A stretch of DNA of 64,000 nt from assembly GCA_035048485.1 (NCBI GenBank), contig CM068583.1, positions 64,166,306 through 64,230,305 on the forward strand. The letters run 5' to 3'. The position numbers were made by a program, and so were the translations under genes. This document shows, piece after piece, positions 14,001 through 28,318 of the stretch; the first letter of the stretch is position 1, and the number at the start of each line of letters is the position of its first letter. This DNA comes from Pteria penguin. Lineage: Eukaryota; Mollusca; Bivalvia; Pterioida; Pteriidae. The notes below the pieces were generated by a model that saw nothing but the letters and a program-made list of their open reading frames with translations, had not been told where the DNA came from and ran no database searches.

Positions 14001-17000
14001 TGTGCTTGAATCTGAATTCTGAATATCTGAACAGGATAAGAAAGATACATTCTCAGCAGATGGACTTAATAATTGGTAATAAACATGGGAGGGTACATAT
14101 AACAGAAGTTGCAGACCAGGTCGTTGAGGTAAGCAGACAACAATCCTCATATACATCAAATTTCTATTTTAATCATATAGTTACTTCTCTGTTAAGAGTG
14201 TTGATGTAAAGAGCATGTTTTCAGTACAAGGAATGCTTCACTGTCATACATGACATCCACTCAGCATAGACAAATACATTTGAGTGCAGTCTGAACTTTA
14301 CAGTATGTAAACATCAAGATAAATGAAAATGACTCTCTCGCTCACTCACGACTGCTTAGCACACACATTTGCAATAATGCAGATTTTTACATGAACTTGA
14401 TTTGGAAACTGAAATAACACCCAGCTGTACATGACCAATGGTACATATTGCTTACCTGCAACTTATCTTGACTACTTACCTTATTCCATGTTCTACTTAA
14501 AGGGAGAGTTCCCATTTTCAAAGTTCAAGGAATCTCAGATGATATCTGTTTGCATCATTAGCTTCAGACATGTCAATTCCAGCAAGTAAGTACAATGGAT
14601 GCTAGAAATGATCTATGTGATCAAAGTAAAAGTAGTTGTGTTACATGCCAGGGGTCTCTTACATCCATTTGAGATATTTTTTAACTTTATTTTGTAGTCC
14701 TTTGAATGTCTAATCAAGAAATTTTTGTGTTATTTTTGTAAAATATTGTCCCTTGGGATTCGTTTGATTTTTTTAAGCAGTCATCTTGGATTTTTATACA
14801 CCCGTCATTAGATGGATTATGTTATTGACCTACTTTTGACGGATTTATGGCCCTTGGACTTATAAATTTCAAAATTTTTGAAAAAATTCATTAAGAATCT
14901 ATTTTTTGTCAAAACATTATGAAATTTCTCATGAATGACCATATGTCCTAGGTCATGTTTTCCGGACATTTTTTTGCCGACTTTCAAGATATTGAGTTGA
15001 AATTTGGTATATAGCTTTATTCCAAGCGGCGTCAGTACCAGTTCGAGTTTTGTTACGATTGACTTACTTTTGACGGATTTATGGCCCTTGGACTTATAAA
15101 TTTCATTAAAAATCTAATTTTTGTAAAAACATTATGAAATTTACCATGAAACAAGTAAAATGTACCACCTTCCACATATTTTACACTTATTGATATCTTT
15201 TTCTTCATTTTTGAGAAATTTATAATTTTAGAAGGGGGACGGGAGGTGTTGGGGGGGGGGGGGAGGGGCTTGTACCAAAAGATTTCAAGTGTTTTTAAGT
15301 TCCAAGATGGGTTTGATAGGACCATTTCTGCAGGAGTTATTGTCCTTGGACTTATTCCTATGATAAAATGCTATGAAACGCAATTAACTTCAGTAAACGT
15401 CAGATGTTTTTCATGAAAATCATGCCAAATGCTAATTGATCCTGTCCGTATTAAGCGACGGGCATATTATGCCACGCTATGCGTTACTCTTGTTATCAAA
15501 TGACACCATAATTTAAAATTGTTTTGGCAAGCAGAATCTTTTCAGGTCCTTATTTTCAGTTTTTTTTAGAATAAAACCTGATTTGAATTACAGAGCTGAA
15601 TCTTCCAAGACAATTAACCAACAAATATCAGTTTCAGTACTACATGTATATTGTGCACCTCCGTTTCAGTACTACATGTATATTGTGCATGCGTGGATCC
15701 AGAAATTTTTGTCAGAGGGGGTCCAACCAAAAAAGGTAAATTTTTCTCTTAGATGAGGGGGGGGGGGGGGGTCCAACCCCAAAAATGCCCAAATATGACC
15801 TTTTTTTGGAAAAATTTTCAGATTCCAGGGGGGGTCCAGACCCCCCTAACACCCCCTCTGTATCCGCGCATGTTGTGTACTTCAGTTTCAGTACTACATG
15901 TATATTGTGTACTTAAGTTTCAATACAACATGTATATTGTGTACTTCAGTTTCAGTACTACGAGTAGAATGTGTACTTCAGTTTCAGTACTACATGTATA
16001 TTGTGCACTTCAGTTTCAGTACTACATGTATATTGTGCACTTCAGTTTCAGTACTATATGTATATTATGCACTTCAGTTTCAGTACTACATGTATATTAT
16101 GCACTTTTATTTCAGTACTACATGTATATTGTGCACTTCAGTTTCAGTACTACATGTATATTGTGCACTTCAGTTTCAGTACTCTATGTATATTGTGCAC
16201 TTCAGTTTCAGTACTACATGTATATTATGCACTTTCATTTCAGTACTACATGTATATTGTGCACTTCAGTTTCAGTACTAAATGTATATTATGCACTTTC
16301 ATTTCAGTACTACATGTATATTGTGCACTTCAGTTTCAGTACTATATGTATATTGTGCACTTCAGTTTCAGTACTACATGTATATTGTGCACTTCAGTTT
16401 CAGTACTATATGTATATTGTGCACTTCAGTTTCAGTACTACATGTATATTATGCATTTCAGTTTCAGTACTACATGTATATTGTGCACTTCTTTCTTGGT
16501 AATTTATAAACATTTGCTGAATATCTTGTGATTCATAAGGAAAACTATTTTAAGAAGAATATGCATAATTTTGCTGTAAGTTTTCAAGTTTTAATGATTT
16601 ATACTATATAAAATCTGAAAATAAGGATATGAAACTATTACATTGTTATACCAAAACCATTCAGAAATTGTTGTCATTTGTCTTTCTATGATGTTGAATT
16701 AAAAAATAAAATAAATAATGATTAATGATTTTTCTCAAAACTCCAATTCCAAGGTGGCCACGAAAAAGACTGCTCAGTGAACCTATAGTTTGCTATTGGA
16801 ACATAAAAATTAATTGACTAGACATTATGAAAATCGCACAATTATCAGTTAAAAATATCTCAAATGAAACCCCAACCTTCGGGTCAGGTGAATGAGCTGT
16901 AGAACATAGACCTACTATTGAACAGATTCATCTTACACATTTATCAACAGTAGCTTCAAATTCTAATGAGAGTCAAATTTAACAACTCTCTTATCTGAGA

Positions 17001-20000
17001 AGTATATCAGTTACTAATACAACCAACCAACTCTCTCCATTGTTTCATCAATTTCAATGTGGTACATGGTCTTTGAATACATGTAGTCCTACTGTTCTTT
17101 AATGAAACTTTTAGAATACTTCTTGCACACAGTGATGTTTTCTGTATTGTAAGTATACCTCCGTCTTTCTAGGTTTCTCACTGTTTCATCCAAGAACCAG
17201 AATAAATTAGTTCCAGAATGTACGCTAAAACCAAGGTATGTATTGGTTTTGTAGTTTATTTTGTATGACTGATACATGTATGTGATTTCTGGCATATTTT
17301 TGTTTTTTAATTCATATTTTATTGTTTGAATTACATGATTTACAACACCAAAAACATTACAATTACAGTTTAGATCATTCATCCCTTTCATTCAACAAAT
17401 ACTCAAGAAAAATAATGATAATATATGAAAATATAAAATTACAAATAAAAACAAGATTTAATCTAGCAAGGGAAGATAAGTTTTCCACTTCTTTTCCGAA
17501 AATTTTTTCCGGACACCAATGTACCACTGAATTTCCTTCTTGGCCTTGTTGAAATTACTACTACAATTTTCATTCTTTTGATTAAATATGTATCTTTTGA
17601 CAACACACAAAATAGTATTAACCATATTATCATGATGATAAAATAATAGATCTTTTTATTAAAAATCAATCACAGCATTTTCGAAATTTTGGTTCATTCA
17701 AGATGCCTAGTCTTGCCTCAGCTTTGATACGTGACTGCAGACCAGAAGAGATGATAAATAGTTTCTGGTTGAGATATGCAAAAACTGCATAAATTATCAT
17801 TAATCATATTCATTTTGTGAAGAAGATATTTTGTACCTAATATACGGTGTGTTATACGATATTGCAACCATGATAATTTTCTGTCATTGAGCCGAAATAT
17901 ACTGATTGCCACCAAATTGACTGCCTGCCACCAAATATTATTATGCGGCAAACCTAGCTTATTTTGCCACTTTATCTCATTTACTGTTTTTTCGGTACAT
18001 TCTAATAAAAAATATTGATATATATTTTTACACCCCTTTGTTGGTGCATCAATATTTGTAAAGTTTCGGATTTGAAAGAGCCACTTGGAGTGGGAACGAC
18101 TGCTTAGAGTTGGAGGCTTTTAATGTTGCAAACCAATGCGTAAAAGATCAGAAATGGCAGGCAAAAGTTGTAATTGACACAAAAATCATCATAAGTCATG
18201 ATTTCACCATCTTGACTTATGAAGTTGGAAATATACATGATTCCTTCTACATGATATATGATTCCTTGGTTATAACATCATGCTGGCACTTTCTGTCGCC
18301 TTTTTCACATCTGGGTTACATTCTTGGTAATAACATCATGCTGGCACTTACTGTAGCCTCTAACACATCTGCGTTACATTCTTGGTTATAACATCATGCT
18401 GACACTTAATGTAGCCTCTAACACATCTGCGTTACATTCTTGGTTATAACATTATGCTGACACTTAATGTAGCCTCTAACACATCTGCGTTACATTCTTG
18501 GTTATAACATCATGCTGGCACTTACTGTGGCCTCTAACACTTCTGCATTACATTCTTGGTTATAACATCATGCTGGCATTTACTGTAGCCTCTAACACAT
18601 CTCTAGGTTACATTCTTGGTTATAACATCATGCTGGCACTTACTGTAGCCTCTAACACTTCTGCATTACATTCTTGGTTATAACATCATGCTGGCACTTA
18701 CTGTAGCCTCTAACACATCTGTGTTACATTCTTGGTTATAACATCATGCTGGCACTTACTGTAGCCTCTAACACTTCTGCATTACATTCTTGGTTATAAC
18801 ATCATGCTGGCACTTACTGTAGCCTCTAAAACTTCTGCATTACATTCTTGGTTATAACATCATGCTGGCACTTACTGTAGCCTCTAACACTTCTGCATTA
18901 TATTCTTGGTTATAACATCATGCTGACACTTACTGTAGCCTCTAACACTTCTGCGTTACATTCTTGGTTATAACATCATGCTGGCACTTACTGTAGCCTC
19001 TAACACTTCTGCATTACATTCTTGGTTATAACATCATGCTGACACTTACTGTAGCCTCTAACACTTCTGCATTACATTCTTGGTTATAACATCATGCTGG
19101 CACTTACTGCAACCTCTAACACATCTCTAGGTTACATTCTTGGTAATAACATCATGCTGGCACATACTGTAGCCTCTAACATATCTGAGTTACATTCTTG
19201 GTTATAACATCATGCTGACACTTACTGTAGCTTCTAACACATGTGCATTACATTCTTGGTTATAACATTATGCTGGCACTTACTGTAGCCTCTAACACTT
19301 CTGCATTACATTCTTGGTTATAACATCATGCTGGCACTTACTGTGGCCTCTAACACATCTGGGTTACATTCTTTGTTATAGCATCATGCTTGCACTTAAT
19401 GTAGCCTCTAACACGTCTGGTTTACATTCTTGGTCAGTGCAGATAGATAGGTCAGTGTACATGTTTGTACAGAACCTTGGTAATATGTCTGTGTTTCCTT
19501 TGGTACTAGCAGCCACCATATAAGTGATATAATCTTGTGGTAATGATAAACAATAAACACACAATTCCACATGTAGATCCATATGTTTTAAGTGTATTAA
19601 AACTTGTTTCATACAAATTAACTGAATAACAAATTTATAATAATGATCACCATGTATTATTATTGTAGCAAGTGGTCTATAATTCTGATCTCCATTTGTT
19701 ATTTTTGTAGCAAGTGGTCTATAATCCCGATCACCATTTATCATTTTTGTAGCAAGTGGTATATAATTCTGATCACCATTTATTATTTTTGTAGCAAGTG
19801 CTCTATAATCCTGATCACCATTTATTATTTTTGTAGCAAGTGGTCTTTAGTGAAAGAGAAGTTGATGGACAACACTAGAAAGAAATACAAAGTAGGAGAC
19901 AGAGTACAGGCTTTTGTACACAAGGTGAGGTGACTTTCTCCAGTATACATTCTGTTTTTGAATATAAAAGATGAATGTGAACAGTTCATCGGTGTACAAA

Positions 20001-23000
20001 TTGCAGTAATTCATCAATGTAATGTACTTAAGGAACTACACAATATACTTATTATTCAGTCATTTATTCTAAAATATTAAAAAGTAGTTCAGTAAAATGA
20101 GATTGTTTTTAGAAGTATAAAATCTTCCAGTTATTAGCCCCCTCTTGGCAAATTTTGTCTTTCAGTATGTTCCTCAGTCTGTCTATCAGTTTTTGTGCAC
20201 TTTCTTTCAACATGCTTGCAGATTATCATTTGATATTTGGTACATTGCCTTCCCATAACAAGTTACAGGTCGGTTATGCATGAACTTTGCATTCTATTCT
20301 CATCAAAAGATTTTTCCACCAGTAGGTGACTATGTATTGCCATGCCAAACTCTCAGAATGCTTGTCATGATATATATTTGTCATATTGAATGTTGTTGAG
20401 TTACTGGTCATACTGGAATGCTCATGCTGTGTTCAGATAAAATTTGGGTTCACTTTTGTTAAATTAAATGTTTCTAGCAGTTCACACAAGCCATTTGTAC
20501 TATCATTGGTGTCAAGACTACAGCTTGAGGAAAACTATTAGACAGAGATAAGTATCCTTTGTTCCTTGTTACTTATGTTCTGTCCTAAGGTGACCTAGAA
20601 TTCTCATTTAAGTGTTGTTGATATAGTTTTGGCATTATTTCAGTACACCAAATACTGCTTATGGTTTGATGTCAGTCTTTCAACAAGAGGGAGATGTGCT
20701 GTACTGAACCTTTCTAATTCCCTTGAGGTATGTAACATGTCATTAACATGTCTTGTCTCTGATTGTTTGAAATTGCAGAATACTTTTGATGTTCAATATT
20801 ATATTAGCACTGGAAAACTTTGGTTTTATTTTAAGGTTCTGTCTGATCCAGAAAGTCACTTTAAATCTGGATGTGGTTATCATGCTACTGTTATTGGGAT
20901 AGGGCAAGATGGACTCCTGGATTTGTCACTCATTGGTAAATAATACCCATTACTATAGACAAATTAATAGGGCATGTGTTGTTGATAAGTAAAACATGTA
21001 TTCAGTGTAGTTAGTCTTGGATAGCAATGTAATACCCTTCTACATATACCAAAATTAAAAATTTTTAAATTGTCTTCAAACTCATAAAAGCAAATCTACT
21101 TGTATATTTCCTTTTTAAATGACATTTGGAAGTTTAAATTCTTTTATTTTCTGTTTAATCTTAGGTAAAAAAGAGATTGTTGAGGGTCAGTGTGCTGTAG
21201 GATGGATCAGTAAAATCATTGATAAGACTGGACTATTTATCAGGCTGGGGGATGGATATCAGGGTGTAGTCAGGCTCACTGACATCTCAGATCAGTATGC
21301 CGACCATCCACTACAGAAGTATAAACAGGGACAATATGTGCAATGTTTTGTAAAATTAATGGCAGATAAAGAGCAGTGCCTTCTATCGCTACGAGACTCT
21401 AGGTACATGACATAATTCATGTAAAGTACTTATAATGTACATAATATTGGAGAATAAATACATCTGTACATATACTATTTCATGCTTTTTTCTGCTAAAA
21501 TAAATATGATATTACACTAAATTTTATCATAGAGAAGGATTTTTCTATAATTATTTTATATGTAGAATCAAAGGACAGAAGTCAGAGGTGACAGATCCAG
21601 AAGTTACCAAGGAAACAGTAGAGGTTGGTCAGGTACTACGTGGATATGTAGTGGACAGTAAGGAATCCTCAATTCTTGTTAGGTTTGTTTATAATTCTTG
21701 AAAATTGAATTTGCTCAGTAAAGTGTTTCATAGTACACTGAGCTGATACGCATTTCATTTTCCATTATTCAGTTATTCATTCATCAGTAATTTCCTTGAA
21801 CATTATGATATCTTTACTAGATTATTGGGTATTATACATGTATGTATGTGCGTAATATAACTAGGATCCCCACAATTTTCAAAATGGCCACAGTGGTGTC
21901 TGTCTTAAATTTTTCATTTTCTTTTATCACTATGCCTCTTGAAATATAAGTTTTTATGAGAAAAGGAATTTTGATTGAGTTATGGTGTAACCTATAGGTT
22001 TTGTTAAATGAAATAGGTTTTGAAAAGTAAAATTGAGACTCATTCCATACTCAAAATGACCACTATGGTGGCCATCTTGAATATTGGTTAGTGTTTTATT
22101 AATAACTGATTAATAGATGATCACAAGGATGTTCTATTTAGTCTTTTTATTTACTGTTTTTTATTTATTCTTTCTTTGCTTGTAGCATTGGCTGTAATCT
22201 ATGTGGAAAAGTGTCCAAGGAAAATTGTTCTGATTCTGAGATGCCAGATCTTCCTTCTGCATACAGCATCGGAAGTCTAGTCACTGTTAAAGTTACAAAG
22301 TAAGTGGCTGGTGTAATGTACTATAGTGATGACATCCAGTATCACATTACTGGAGTGGAATCATTTCACATTAATGTCATGAATATTAAAAATATATATC
22401 TGTAATAAACTGAAATAAGGATGATTTTGTTAGAGGGACAAGAAAAATATTTCATTTATTCTGCTAATCATTGGTAATGATAAGTCATAAATTTAGTATG
22501 AATTTTAAATTCTTTGTCTAGCAAGTTCTCAATCTTGACCAAACCACACATGGTTAATATTGCATCCAAAATGCTTTTGTTTTGTGCATTACATTTGAAT
22601 TTGGGTAGCTTTCGTAAAATTTAAAAATAGTACATGTATTGTACCTGTTTAAGCTAATATATGTAGTCTATGAGCATTCTTTCAATTAGATTTGTCCATT
22701 CATATGATATATATACATTCTGTACTGTTTATACTCTAACAGTATGATAAGCTTAATCACAGAATGTTTTCATGTTACAGAATAAGCAAGAACAAAATCA
22801 ATTTAACAATGAAAATGTCATCAATAAGGGCTATGGATTCCACTCATGAATTAAAAGGAATAAACTTAAAAGCCCGAAAAAAATCCTTGTCAGAGTCATC
22901 ATCCCATAGTGATGTGTTGGAAGGAGAAGAAAATAGTCGTAAAAGGAAAATAAAAGTAAAAGATGGAAGGAAGGAAATTTCCAAATCAAAGAAAAGGAAA

Positions 23001-26000
23001 GTAAATACTGACAGTGATACAGATAGTGGATTAGGTGAAATCAAACAAACTGAGGACTCGGAATCTGATATGGATATCCAGGTATACATCGTAAGATTGC
23101 AACTAAGGTTATGTAATGATGATGTGGATTTTCTTACCAATATATATTTATGTACGGAATTTTATGTTGAATTGTACCGTTATATAATGAATGTTTTCCC
23201 TCAGAGGGTAGAAACTCCTTTTCTATTTCATACATATTTTTCTATTTTTACCAGACCCCAAATCTTAGCAGTTCTTCAAAATCTGCTTTTCTTCGCCTTG
23301 GAGTAACATCAGATTTTTCTTGGAGTACAGATTTCAGTGGAATTGCTGAGGATGTCGGACAATCTGATGAGTCAGATGATCAATCCCATTCCAAAACTGA
23401 AACAGTAATACACATTGTATACATTATATGTTGGCTATCATAACTTTACCTGAAAACAGGCAAAAACCTTTTTTGTGCATTGGTATGCTTTTGGCTTAAG
23501 AGAAGCTGTAGATTTCAATAATTTTAGAAGAAGGATTTACTTTTTTGCAAATTCAGGAAAATTTCCATGAGTTATGACTCTTATGCTTGATTCCATGTAT
23601 TGAAGTCATTTAAATTTCATGTCTAACTATTTTCTTTATCTCCATTTCTTTTAAGATATATTTTTTTTACTTCGAGATTTTCAACTAATCAGAGCACATG
23701 GTACTGAATTAAGTCTTTATAACTGAAAGTTCCCCAGCTATTTTTAGAAAAAAAAGTTTTCCAAAAACTAGTGAAGAGATAAAATATGTGATCTAATTAG
23801 TTGAACATTATGACTAATTTTAAAGAAGTGGAGGTGAAAAGAGGGTATGAAGTGCTACTGAAATGACTTAACTGATTGAATGAATTAATGGAATGATGTT
23901 CATGATTGATTGAAATTCACCTTAATTTGCCATTATAAGTCCAGTTATTGTTGCCTGTTCTCTGAGTAATCCCTTGAAAATGTTCATACAAGTCAAAAAT
24001 GTTAATCAGAAAGGAATTAGGATCTTAGTTATAAAATCGTCTTTCTCTGAGTGATTTATACCAAGCATATTGTATTTAGGGAAATATGAAAAAGACAAAA
24101 CAACAGTTAAAGAAAGAGAAAATAGAGAAGGAAAAAAAGCTATATGAGGTAAACACATGTAACATATTTGTTGGTTTTAAAACGTTTATGAATTACAGTA
24201 ATTTTAGCTTTAATGATGTTTACGGATGTTGCGTATGTTTAGTCTATAATTCTTGTAACTTATAACTTGTCATCAGACGGGGACTGTAATGTTATAATGC
24301 TGTCCTGCTTTCATTTGTGGCCGTTGTACCCCCTAAGGTTTTTGTCATGATTTGAGATGGTTATATATTCTTTTTGTACTTTAGAATGAGGTCCTACATA
24401 TGAAGTTCTTATGTGATTGACTATAGTAGTCATTGCCTGTTGATGAAATTATTCTAGAAGTTTTTCAGCTGTGCTTTGAGATATTGAAGTGGAACTTTGT
24501 ATGTCTGTTTACTGCGAGTTCTCACCTTTTGTCACAATTGATCCCATTTTGCAATCGTAACTGACTTTGATGAAATTCAGTCAATGTATTCTGTAAATTT
24601 TCTGATCATGTTAGGAGATATTGGAGTGAAATGTTTACCATAGGTCTTGCTTTTGAAGTTTGACTTTACTGATTAGAATTTGTGTGTTATTGTGGATGAT
24701 CATTGATGAAATCTTTTTTTAATTTTCAACTTAATCTATAGAACCACTGGGCCAATTTCAACATAAGTTGGCACAAACATACTTGGGTAAGGAAGATTCA
24801 AGTTTATTCTAAATAAGGACTGCACCCACTTCAAGAGGAAGATAATTTGGAAAAGAGAGAAATTTAATGTTAGGTTTTAGAAATCTCCTTTTCCAGAACT
24901 ACATATTACATATGTGTTGCGGATGTGAAATTATTTTTATCTATTTATAATAGTTATATTACTGATGTTTTCCTTCTTTACAATAATTTCTTCTTATGAA
25001 TGGATGTATGCACGAGTAAACACATGAATGAATGAGTGAGTGAATGATTTGACACTGACGAATGGACAGTTTATATGTTTGAGCATGCGATATTGATATA
25101 CCCGCTTTAGCTGGTGTGCTGTAGATCATAATTTAAATATCTATTGTAATAGTCAGATGTTGATATCATTCAAAGATTTGTCTATTGACTATTCTCAAAT
25201 TATCGCACAGGTATGTTTATGTTATACATTTGTATAAGTAACTTTTATATTTAGAATCATTTGATTATTTTATGTATACATACTTATCAAATGATGCACT
25301 TGGTTAATTGTTAATCTATCCATGCATTTATTTCAAATATTTGCATATAGTCATTTCAACTGTAAATATTATAATCTTTTATATTGGAAAATATTGGTAA
25401 TACATTGTTGTTAATATTGTAGGACATTTTGGAATATATCATCAAGTTATAGCATCTGTAAATAAAAATGAATATTCAGTATAAACTATGTGTGCTATTT
25501 ATGTCAGACTCTGGACATAGTATTATGATAACCCGGTGACATATGCTTACATTGGGAAACTTTCTTTCTCAAGAACCACAAGCCACAATAAATTCGTTTT
25601 CTATTTTAGCATCATCATGAAATGTAATATGAAGTTTGTACGTTGGAGGGTCCTGAGTCAATGTATAGCTTCACCCATGGTATCAAAGTAGATACCAAGG
25701 CTTATATAGCATTCATATCACATTTAGTATTAAGTTATTATAAGAGAAAATCCTGCAAGAATATTTGGCTCTGCTCCAAGAGCTGAAATACATTGGGGTA
25801 TGAAGGAAAAGTATTTCAACATTTCAAAATATTTTTTTTCATGAAATCTGTGTTTCTCAGGGGAACACTGTGGCTGTTGGGCATCTTCTTACAAGTGATG
25901 GGTAGATTTGGATATTTTGCAATGTAAGAGTTACTTTTGTAATATCATGAAACCTTACATGCTTGTGTGATCCTTATTGCAATTTAATTTATTGAATTAT

Positions 26001-26549
26001 CTTCAAGAAATATATCTATGTATATAATATACTTATTAGCAAGAGCGTCAAAGACTAGAAGGGGAAGTGACTCCTCAGACAGCAGAGGAATTTGACCGCC
26101 TTGTTCTGCAGTCCCCAGACAGTTCCATTGTTTGGCTTAGGTATATGGCATTCCACCTGGAGACCACAGAAATTGAAAAAGCTAGAGCAGTAGCAGAGAG
26201 GGCACTTAAAACCATATCATTTAGGTATTCTAGTTTCATATCATTTCAAGTATGTGTATGTTTTGTGTTTTAATATTTGAAAGAAAATTTATAAAAGTGT
26301 CACGCCACTGTTTTTGTGTGTGTCCATGTATAATGTACTAGTATTTGTTTACAGAGAAGAGCAAGAGAAGATGAATGTATGGGCAGGATATCTGAATTTA
26401 GAGAACATGTATGGGACACCAGAGCTCCTTAACAAAGTCCTAGAAAGAGCATTACAACAGAATGAACCCATCAATATCTACCAACAAATGGTCAACATTT
26501 ATATAAAGTCTGGCAAAACACAAGTAGGTATTCTGGAATAGATCTATAC

Positions 26550-26588
<39 letters not shown>

Positions 26589-26759
26589 TGCGCGGATCCA
26601 GAAATTTTTGTCAGAGGGGGTCCAACCAAAAAAGGTAAATTTTTCTCTTAGGCGAGGGGGGTCCAACCCCAAAAATGCCCAAATATTACCTTTTTTGGTA
26701 AAATTTTCGGATTCCAGGGGGGGTCCAGACCCCCCTAACCCCCCCTCTGTATCCGTGCA

Positions 26760-26833
<74 letters not shown>

Positions 26834-28242
26834 CAAAATGTTTGTATACAGAGTATATAATCAACAATGAAAAAACTCCAGCAATTAAGGATTTTTATCA
26901 CTAGCGCTTTCATGTCTGATGACAATCTTCAAGTGATAAAGGAAAATAAACAATAGTTGCTAATAACATTATGACTTGTGATGTCACAACTACAATTAAA
27001 GGGGAGTTAATCTATAGCATATGAAAATGTATAAACATTAAACATAATTAATATAAATTCAAATTCAAAATTTATAGATGTCCATTTGATAATGGTTTGA
27101 ATTTTAATATGAAAGTTCTTTCTTTAGCTTCCCTTAAGTTTTTAAGGCTTCAAGCATTTGATCGACAGTCTTCTAGTGATCGTAAAAATTTTACCTCTGC
27201 ACCGCCTTTTTAATTCACGTAACAAAGTAGTACCTTCTTTAAAGTAGTAAAAGTTCTTGCAAAACTGGCTTTGTTATCCTTGTTATTGAAATTTCATTGC
27301 ACAGAAATAGGTTTAAGCATAGGTCTGCTTAACTTAGATTATCAATATATTGCCCTAAAATACTTATTATTCTGTCGCTTATTGTGTGTGTTAAAATATT
27401 CATTCGCCGTAATGACGCAAGTCGATTATGAATTACAATCGCACTTCATGGGAATTTTTCCAAATTTCGGGAAGACCACGTGACATATTGCCTTATTTGG
27501 AGAAATCGTAGTAGAACGCTTGTAACACACGGGATCAAGGCCTAATTTGACCTTGTGACATTAACCTTTTTCGAATTTGCTGTGCAACCAGACCATACTG
27601 TCTTTTGCAGTTTCTTGAGATCACCTTGATTGCAACTCTTTAATTGAAGATGTTAATTACCTTATATCGTGAAATTGAGAGTTAAAAGATCGTATTATCA
27701 GTTCTTTATGTTCCTGTGATCACTTTGATTGCAAGTCTTTAAGTCAAGATGTTAATTACCTTTTATCATGGAATTGAAAATGATAAGATCGTATTATCAG
27801 TTCTTTATACCAGTAATCTTAATTCATTTATTAATTTACAAGCTGCTAAAACGATTCCGACCTATAATCTGCCCTAAATAAAGATGTTTCAACTAATGAT
27901 ATGGGCATATCAAGCGCTGACGTAATCCAATTATCTAACCAGCGTCAATCAAAGTGGAATGGCATCACTGTCAAACAATTAGCCTTTCCTATACACCCAG
28001 ATGGAATACTGGTTATTTACATTTCCTCCATCTTTATTGCTATTTTGATCAGTTTGTTTGTTCAAACAATGATACTTTGAGAGAACGAGAATATAAAAGC
28101 AAGTTTGGGAATTGCAAAATGCCTTCAACATAAGCGCTTTACGTTAAATGGTAAAGAAATTAAAGGAAAATTCAGGACTTGAACTTGACTATGATCTAAA
28201 TGGAACTTTGATTTTTGGCAACTTCAGAATATTCAGTTACAA

Positions 28243-28318
<76 letters not shown>

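Noticed and set aside
15594..15630. Possible small PDCD11 exon after an acag acceptor
   Set aside because: Its end phase does not fit the exon at 19837 and its residues do not resemble the missing segment.
15753..16531. Long open frames with a [17 protein letters not shown] repeat protein
   Set aside because: The 32-bp unit lacks stops in any frame, so open frames are unavoidable; not evidence of a gene.
16555..16577. Micro-exon candidate between ttttaag and gtaagt that keeps phase
   Set aside because: Only seven to eight hydrophobic codons with no family resemblance; AG and GT pairs at this spacing are expected by chance.
26544..26925. Open frames through TA repeats (YIYIYI peptides)
   Set aside because: Pure microsatellite artefact; the same applies at 28245-28341 and 58022-58119.
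26845..27250. Possible Penelope-type terminus (agcgctttcatgtctgatgac)
   Set aside because: The hammerhead core is incomplete (no GAAA in register) and no coding remnant could be read, so it was not listed as an element.
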